Origin: Clostridioides sp. | GTDB lineage: Bacteria > Bacillota > Clostridia > Peptostreptococcales > Peptostreptococcaceae | Assembly: GCA_031261505.1 (NCBI GenBank) | Contig: JAISJN010000008.1 | Location: 186,001 to 250,000, forward strand | DNA length: 64,000 nucleotides | Direction of reading: 5' to 3' | Shown here: positions 60,121 to 64,000 of the stretch, one piece after another | How positions within the stretch are numbered: position 1 is the stretch's first letter | Layout: every line of letters starts with the position of its first letter | Translations under genes and position numbers: made by a program | Notes under the pieces: generated by a model | What the model was told of the DNA's origin: nothing | Databases searched by the model: none | The model's input: the letters and a program-made list of their open reading frames with translations, nothing else

Positions 60121-61005
60121 CTAATCGACTTCATTTCTAGGATGTTTATCCTTAAGCTCCTTGCTTATATTTTGTTCAATTTGATCCAGATAGCCTTGTA
60201 TACTAGAAAGATTAGTATTCCCCAAGATCTTGCTTACAACTCCAATATTTGCTCCCCTCTGTAGGAGGTGAATCGCAAAAGAGCGCCTTAGCATAGTGGG
60301 GTTTATATTCTTCTTTATATTTTTTAGACTAGAATATTTTTTTATTATCTTCCATATTCCCTGTCTTGTAAACCTATGTCCGAGTGCACTTACAAACAAG
60401 GCGTTTTCACCTTCATCTGCTAAATGCATTCTCGACTCATCTATGTACTTTTCAAGATAGACCTTAGTGGTATCGAGCAGGGGAATCACCCTGTTTCTTT
60501 TATTTTTGTTGAGTTGTATATAGTCTAGTTCGAGGTTTACATCTTCTAAGTCCAAATCGGCAAGTTCAGAGACCTTTATTCCAGTTCCGTACAGCACCTC
60601 AAATATCGCCTTGTCTCTAATTGCTTTTGGAGTGTCTATGTCCTCGAAATGAAGTAGAGATGTGATCTCTTCTTCTGTCAATATCTCGTATTCCTCTCTC
60701 TTTACCTTTGGTTTTTTCATATTCATAGCTGGGTTTTTTTCAGCTATCTTCATGTGGTACATATAGTCGTGAAAAGACCTTATCGACGATATCATCCTGC
60801 AAATACTCGACACCGACGCCTTATCCTTCTCTAGTTCTATTAAAAAACCAAAGATGTCATTTTCCGACACCTCTAGAATATCTACTTTTTCTCTATTCAA
60901 ATAATCTGTGTACTTTTTTATATCAGCTGAATACGACATTACTGTATTTTCAGATAGCCTTCTTTTATTTCTTATATAGCCAATATAATCCTCTATTACG
61001 TTCAT
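60121..61005 (-). CDS. Tyrosine recombinase (XerC/D-like) with degenerate catalytic site
   Basis: The 294-residue protein has the full XerD layout: N-terminal SAM-like domain (VIEDYIGYIRNKRRLSENTV, YTDYLN) and a catalytic domain aligning without gaps around the active site. Against E. coli XerD R148/K172/H244/R247/H270/Y279 it has K144, a lysine near 168, T237, R240, N263 and Y272. Three of six catalytic residues are thus substituted (YGTGIKVSEL, PTMLRRSF, ILGNTNL). It may be a DNA-binding, non-cutting protein or have altered chemistry. The ATG at 61005 follows GGAGA. It starts 13 bp after spoIIM. Confidence 0.9.
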   Translation of the reverse strand: MNVIEDYIGYIRNKRRLSENTVMSYSADIKKYTDYLNREKVDILEVSENDIFGFLIELEKDKASVSSICRMISSIRSFHDYMYHMKIAEKNPAMNMKKPKVKREEYEILTEEEITSLLHFEDIDTPKAIRDKAIFEVLYGTGIKVSELADLDLEDVNLELDYIQLNKNKRNRVIPLLDTTKVYLEKYIDESRMHLADEGENALFVSALGHRFTRQGIWKIIKKYSSLKNIKKNINPTMLRRSFAIHLLQRGANIGVVSKILGNTNLSSIQGYLDQIEQNISKELKDKHPRNEVD

Positions 61006-61018
61006 AATATCTCCTTTA

Positions 61019-61615
61019 TCACAATAGGAACTTAACCCCAAATACGCAGACTGCATTTAATAAAGCTTGCAAACCTGTGCAAAATATAATTAATATGATT
61101 GCGTTTATCGCGTATCTCTTCGAAAGATACGATACTTTTTTGCTGCTCGACCTATGTACTCTATTCACTACTTCTCTCATGTAATTTAAAGCTATTACCA
61201 GAAGTATAACCGAACCCGGTATTATAACAAAATTTTTCATTATAAGTACGATTACTAAACCTGTGCTCTTAGCACCTAGTGCGATTATGCAGCTATTTAT
61301 AGTGTACCCCAAAGACAGCCCTTTTAAAAGAAAAACCGCTACTGCAACTGGCATCGTAACCACGAACAGCGCCAGAACCGACAGTATTCCAATGTATAGC
61401 AAATCCGACTTTAAATTTGTGGTAACCGTGCTCACAACACTCATTTGTGAATTATAATAATTCACAGTTGGCGCCAATTTTTCGATTATATCTCCTGAAT
61501 TGGGGATCAATTTATTTAAATATGTCCCAATGGCGATTGAAATCACAAATAGAACACCAACTATCATAATATCTCGGTTTATAAAGTTTAATTCATTGCT
61601 CCTTGTAGTTCTCAA
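61019..61615 (-). CDS. spoIIM: Stage II sporulation protein M
   Basis: The 198-residue membrane protein has about five helices (IMIVGVLFVISIAIGTYLN, LLYIGILSVLALFVVTMPVAVAVFLLKGLSLGYTI, LIMKNFVIIPGSVILLVIAL, YAINAIILIIFCTGLQALL). LLKGLSLGYTINSCI is the SpoIIM signature. With SpoIID and SpoIIP it drives septal thinning and forespore engulfment in the mother cell. The start is TTG at 61615 after a GGGGGG ribosome site. It marks the organism as a spore former or recent descendant of one. Confidence 0.92.
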   Translation of the reverse strand: MRTTRSNELNFINRDIMIVGVLFVISIAIGTYLNKLIPNSGDIIEKLAPTVNYYNSQMSVVSTVTTNLKSDLLYIGILSVLALFVVTMPVAVAVFLLKGLSLGYTINSCIIALGAKSTGLVIVLIMKNFVIIPGSVILLVIALNYMREVVNRVHRSSSKKVSYLSKRYAINAIILIIFCTGLQALLNAVCVFGVKFLL

Positions 61616-61673
61616 TATAATACCCCCCTTGTCCTTTACATAATTTTATGCTCTCGGACAAGTGGATATTCTT

Positions 61674-62207
61674 TTATTTTAATATATTTTTTGCCATCAA
61701 TATTCCTATGCTGGTCTTTGCATCTTCTATTTCGTTTTTCATTACCATATCGTAGGCTTCTGCGAGGTCTACTTCCATTACATCGATAAATTCGTCTCTA
61801 TCGTATTTAGTCTCGCCAGGAGTCAATCCAGATGCGATGTATATAAATATCTGTTCATTTGAAAAACCGGCTGTCGAATAGAATTTATGAATCAACTTTA
61901 GATTTTCTGCCGTGTAACCAGTCTCTTCTTTTAATTCTCTCATGGCACACTCTTTTGGATTCTCTCCTATTTCTAGCTTGCCTGCTGGAAGTTCGATTAT
62001 CGCCTTCTCGATTGGTTTTCTGTATTGTTTTACAAGTACCAACTTATCCTCATCGGTTATCGCCACTATACCAACAGCTCCACCGTGTTCGACTATCTCT
62101 CTTTTACTATAACCATTTTCAGGAATTTCCACAGTATCGACCCTCAAACTAAGTATCTTACCTGTATAAATTTTATCGCTCTTAATAGTTTTCTCCTCTA
62201 GTACCAT
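61674..62207 (-). CDS. nudF: Nudix hydrolase, ADP-ribose pyrophosphatase type
   Basis: The 177-residue protein has the Nudix box in GKLEIGENPKECAMRELKEETGY, with the ADP-ribose subgroup features VLVKQYRKPIEKAIIELPAG upstream and FYSTAGFSNEQIFIYIA downstream (proline/phenylalanine typical of ADPRase). It would hydrolyse ADP-ribose to AMP and ribose-5-phosphate. The ATG at 62207 follows GGAGG. It lies between the DUF3866 gene and spoIIM, about 30-60 bp from each. Confidence 0.92.
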   Translation of the reverse strand: MVLEEKTIKSDKIYTGKILSLRVDTVEIPENGYSKREIVEHGGAVGIVAITDEDKLVLVKQYRKPIEKAIIELPAGKLEIGENPKECAMRELKEETGYTAENLKLIHKFYSTAGFSNEQIFIYIASGLTPGETKYDRDEFIDVMEVDLAEAYDMVMKNEIEDAKTSIGILMAKNILK

Positions 62208-62239
62208 GTTTAAATCCTCCATAAATTCAAAGCTCCAGA

Positions 62240-63304
62240 TTAATCCCTTAAGTAAAGAGCCACGGTGCTAGCTGCTTCAAAGAACTCTCTGTCGTCTTCG
62301 TAATTTCTTCCCATAGTCTTGACCTTTAGGCCAAATTCATCTAAATCATCTTTAGTTTCGTCGTTTTCAATATACGTTATTCTATGTTTTTTATCTAAAC
62401 CACAATCCACTACCTGTGATTTTATTCTCTCGAGCTTTTCCGCCTCGTACACTGTTATAGGCAGTTCTACTCTTACATTCACGATTTCTCCAAGTACAGT
62501 TATACTATGATGTGATATACCTCTATGTCTATCCCTCTTATCGGCAAAACTGATTCTAGGAATGGCAATAGGCCTTCCACCTAGTTTTGATATAGCATCT
62601 AGTATAGGTCCTTGCTCAATTCCAGTGAAACCGTATTTTGTACCGGTCCCAGCTATACCTGGTCCCATTGTCACGATTACGCAGTCTGCACCTATAACTT
62701 CTTTCGCTGTAATCAAGGCTGTGTATATATTTATACATTCGAAGTCCCCGCCAAAGGCATTGCCTATAGTCACAGTAGAGTCTACAAGTCCTTTTTCTTT
62801 TAATGTCTCTACGTTTTTGCTGAAGTAGATTGGAAGTGCCGCCCCATCTGTCATTATGTATGCCAATTTTTTACCAGGATTGTTTTTCTTGTAGGTAGCT
62901 GCAAAAGGAGTCAACATACTGTGAAGCGTTCCAACTACGACTGGCATACCGTCTAAGCTTTTGAAATCCAGTATCCTTTCGTGATTCTCATTTTCCTGTT
63001 CTTCAACGGCGTCTACCTTTACCTGAAGTGGAGTGTATCTGAGTTTCATTATATGACCGCCCTCAGTCATCTTTGACTCGAGGTTATCTAGATTTGCTAT
63101 TACATAATGATATCCTCCTGTACCAAGGCTTAGTTCAACTGCTGTAGTGTTTAAAACCACCTCATCACCAAGGTTTACAATTCCAGTCATCAACGGATAG
63201 TTATACGCCCTCTGTTCATCTCCATCTATATCTACCCTCAAGTCGTCAAGCTTTCCATTTTGACTGACTATCTTGGTCACCTTTCCAATTTTCTTGCTAA
63301 TCAT
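62240..63304 (-). CDS. DUF3866 family protein
   Basis: The 354-residue protein matches the conserved DUF3866 family: GDEVVLNTTAVELSLGTGGYHYVIAN, MKLRYTPLQVKVDAVEEQ, VVVGTLHSMLTPFAA, YIMTDGAALPI, TIGNAFGGDFECINIYTAL and VTMGPGIAGTGTKYGFTGIEQG with GISHHSITVLG. It is soluble with no known reaction. The nucleotide- or phosphate-like glycine loops (GGDFE, GPGIAGTGT) hint at an enzyme. It regularly lies beside nudF, spoIIM and xer-like genes in clostridia. Confidence 0.88.
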   Translation of the reverse strand: MISKKIGKVTKIVSQNGKLDDLRVDIDGDEQRAYNYPLMTGIVNLGDEVVLNTTAVELSLGTGGYHYVIANLDNLESKMTEGGHIMKLRYTPLQVKVDAVEEQENENHERILDFKSLDGMPVVVGTLHSMLTPFAATYKKNNPGKKLAYIMTDGAALPIYFSKNVETLKEKGLVDSTVTIGNAFGGDFECINIYTALITAKEVIGADCVIVTMGPGIAGTGTKYGFTGIEQGPILDAISKLGGRPIAIPRISFADKRDRHRGISHHSITVLGEIVNVRVELPITVYEAEKLERIKSQVVDCGLDKKHRITYIENDETKDDLDEFGLKVKTMGRNYEDDREFFEAASTVALYLRD

Positions 63305-63340
63305 AAGTTATCCCACCTATCATGCTCTCATTATTGTTAT

Positions 63341-64000
63341 TTATCTTCCTAGCCTATCTATAAAGTTTAGTACTCCAACCTTTTCTATTATCTTTGTGAG
63401 CGAGTATTTTTCAGTAAGTGCATGTATTAAAATTAAAAATACCAACCACGATATCCTCACGTTAAACGAATATCCAGCCACGAACATAAAGCCTATGGAA
63501 ATTCCAAGCACGTTGGATCCAGTATCGCCCATCATGGCCCTAGCCTTTAAATCCGTATAGAAATAAGCTATTACGTTTGGAAGTATCAAAAGTGGAAGCG
63601 GAACTAAAAAACTAGCCACTGTAAATGCTATAGGTATCATTATAACCAGGTAAGCCTTTATAGCCCTACCAGGCCTTAGATCTAGTAAGTTCATTAGATT
63701 TGTAGAAAGAGCTATAATAAGCGTATTGACAACAATATCTCCAATATTTCTAGAAATCGATACTGATATCAGTATACCTACAAATCCTCCAAACAAAGCC
63801 TTGAATCCACCAGTTGTGAGTTTACCCTTAAACAGGCTCTTAAAATGTCCACTAAGTCCACTAACGCCTCTATTTCCTATTATATCATCTATTATACCTG
63901 CAAAAAACATCGAAATAAGTGCGAAATCAAACATAAAGTAATAGGTAAGCTTGCTTGCATCAGCAGTCGTGAACACAAGAATTATACTGCCTATGATGAG
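63341..64000 (-). CDS. MraY-like glycosyltransferase family 4 protein, 5' end cut by window
   Basis: The frame stays open from 64000 downwards, so the N-terminus is outside the window; at least 219 residues are visible. It is a polytopic membrane protein with IIDDIIGNRGVSGLSGHF (the acidic DD motif of the polyprenyl-phosphate N-acetylhexosamine-1-phosphate transferase family), GGFKALFGGFVGI, NLMNLLDLRPGRA and MMGDTGSNVLG (MGDTGS is diagnostic). It resembles MraY and WecA/TagO. NLLDLRPGRA is unlike canonical MraY (N-L-x-D-G-x-D-G-L), so it is a divergent relative whose substrate is uncertain. Confidence 0.85.
   Translation of the reverse strand, partial: LIIGSIILVFTTADASKLTYYFMFDFALISMFFAGIIDDIIGNRGVSGLSGHFKSLFKGKLTTGGFKALFGGFVGILISVSISRNIGDIVVNTLIIALSTNLMNLLDLRPGRAIKAYLVIMIPIAFTVASFLVPLPLLILPNVIAYFYTDLKARAMMGDTGSNVLGISIGFMFVAGYSFNVRISWLVFLILIHALTEKYSLTKIIEKVGVLNFIDRLGR

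Noticed and set aside
1-64000. tRNA, rRNA or other stable RNA genes
   Set aside because: I saw no tRNA-like cloverleaf, rRNA segment, tmRNA or SRP RNA signature on either strand.

Overview
The window is a low-GC, almost fully coding stretch of a chromosome. It looks like a spore-forming anaerobe of the Clostridia, most like the Peptostreptococcaceae (Clostridioides difficile relatives). The reasons are family-level: an sigK gene without a pro-sequence, spoIIM, CodY, IreB, an adenosylcobalamin-dependent ribonucleotide reductase, a T-box before alaS, and a core gene order (fur, ruvX, ireB, alaS, mnmA, iscU/S/R, codY, topA, dprA, comM, then rplS/trmD/rimM/rpsP/ffh/ftsY/smc/rnc) as I remember it from that group. 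No species is claimed. Nearly all genes lie on the minus strand; only a FadR-type regulator and sigK are on the plus strand.

Layout. 1-3.7 kb: accessory catabolic locus (truncated APC permease, enolase-superfamily enzyme, divergent GntR/FadR regulator). 4-11 kb: fur, an acidic DUF1292 protein, ruvX, a large membrane protein of unknown function, ireB and alaS with its T-box leader. 11.5-15 kb: tRNA thiolation and Fe-S assembly (mnmA, iscU, iscS, iscR). 15-23 kb: rarA, codY, topA, dprA, comM, yraN. 23-34 kb: a mixed block with a small orphan gene, an FMN alpha-hydroxyacid dehydrogenase-like protein, rnhB, nrdJ and three tandem brnQ transporters. 34.5-47 kb: ribosome biogenesis and protein targeting (rbgA, rplS, trmD, rimM, khpA, rpsP, ffh, ylxM, ftsY), then smc, a radical-SAM gene and rnc. 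47-51 kb: an acidic zinc-ribbon protein, efp, four minor pilin-like genes and aroE. 51.6-64 kb: sigK, a class B penicillin-binding protein, aroK, a tRNA-wobble-modification pair (U32 peptidase-like and methyltransferase) with mltG, nucleoside phosphorylases, a tyrosine recombinase with a degenerate active site, spoIIM, a Nudix hydrolase, a DUF3866 protein and a truncated MraY-like transferase.

The most striking unexplained feature is a family of dispersed ~100-bp intergenic elements, roughly sixteen full, partial or decayed copies in 64 kb. Each intact copy folds into two adjacent hairpins, most copies lie in the same orientation relative to the genes, and in several cases the right end supplies or abuts the stop codon of a gene. 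The family has at least two left-end variants, head-to-tail composites and a reversed internal-deletion copy. It looks like a non-autonomous mobile repeat (REP/BIME-like, or a relative of IS200/IS605 miniature elements), but no transposase lies in the window.

Other points of note: a one-base frameshift in a G run at the start of a minor pilin gene; a Xer-like protein lacking three of six catalytic residues; a recurring GWAAACGTTTWTC palindrome upstream of each brnQ; a cysteine cluster on the FMN enzyme; and a palindromic operator candidate exactly at the ylxM-ffh transcription start.
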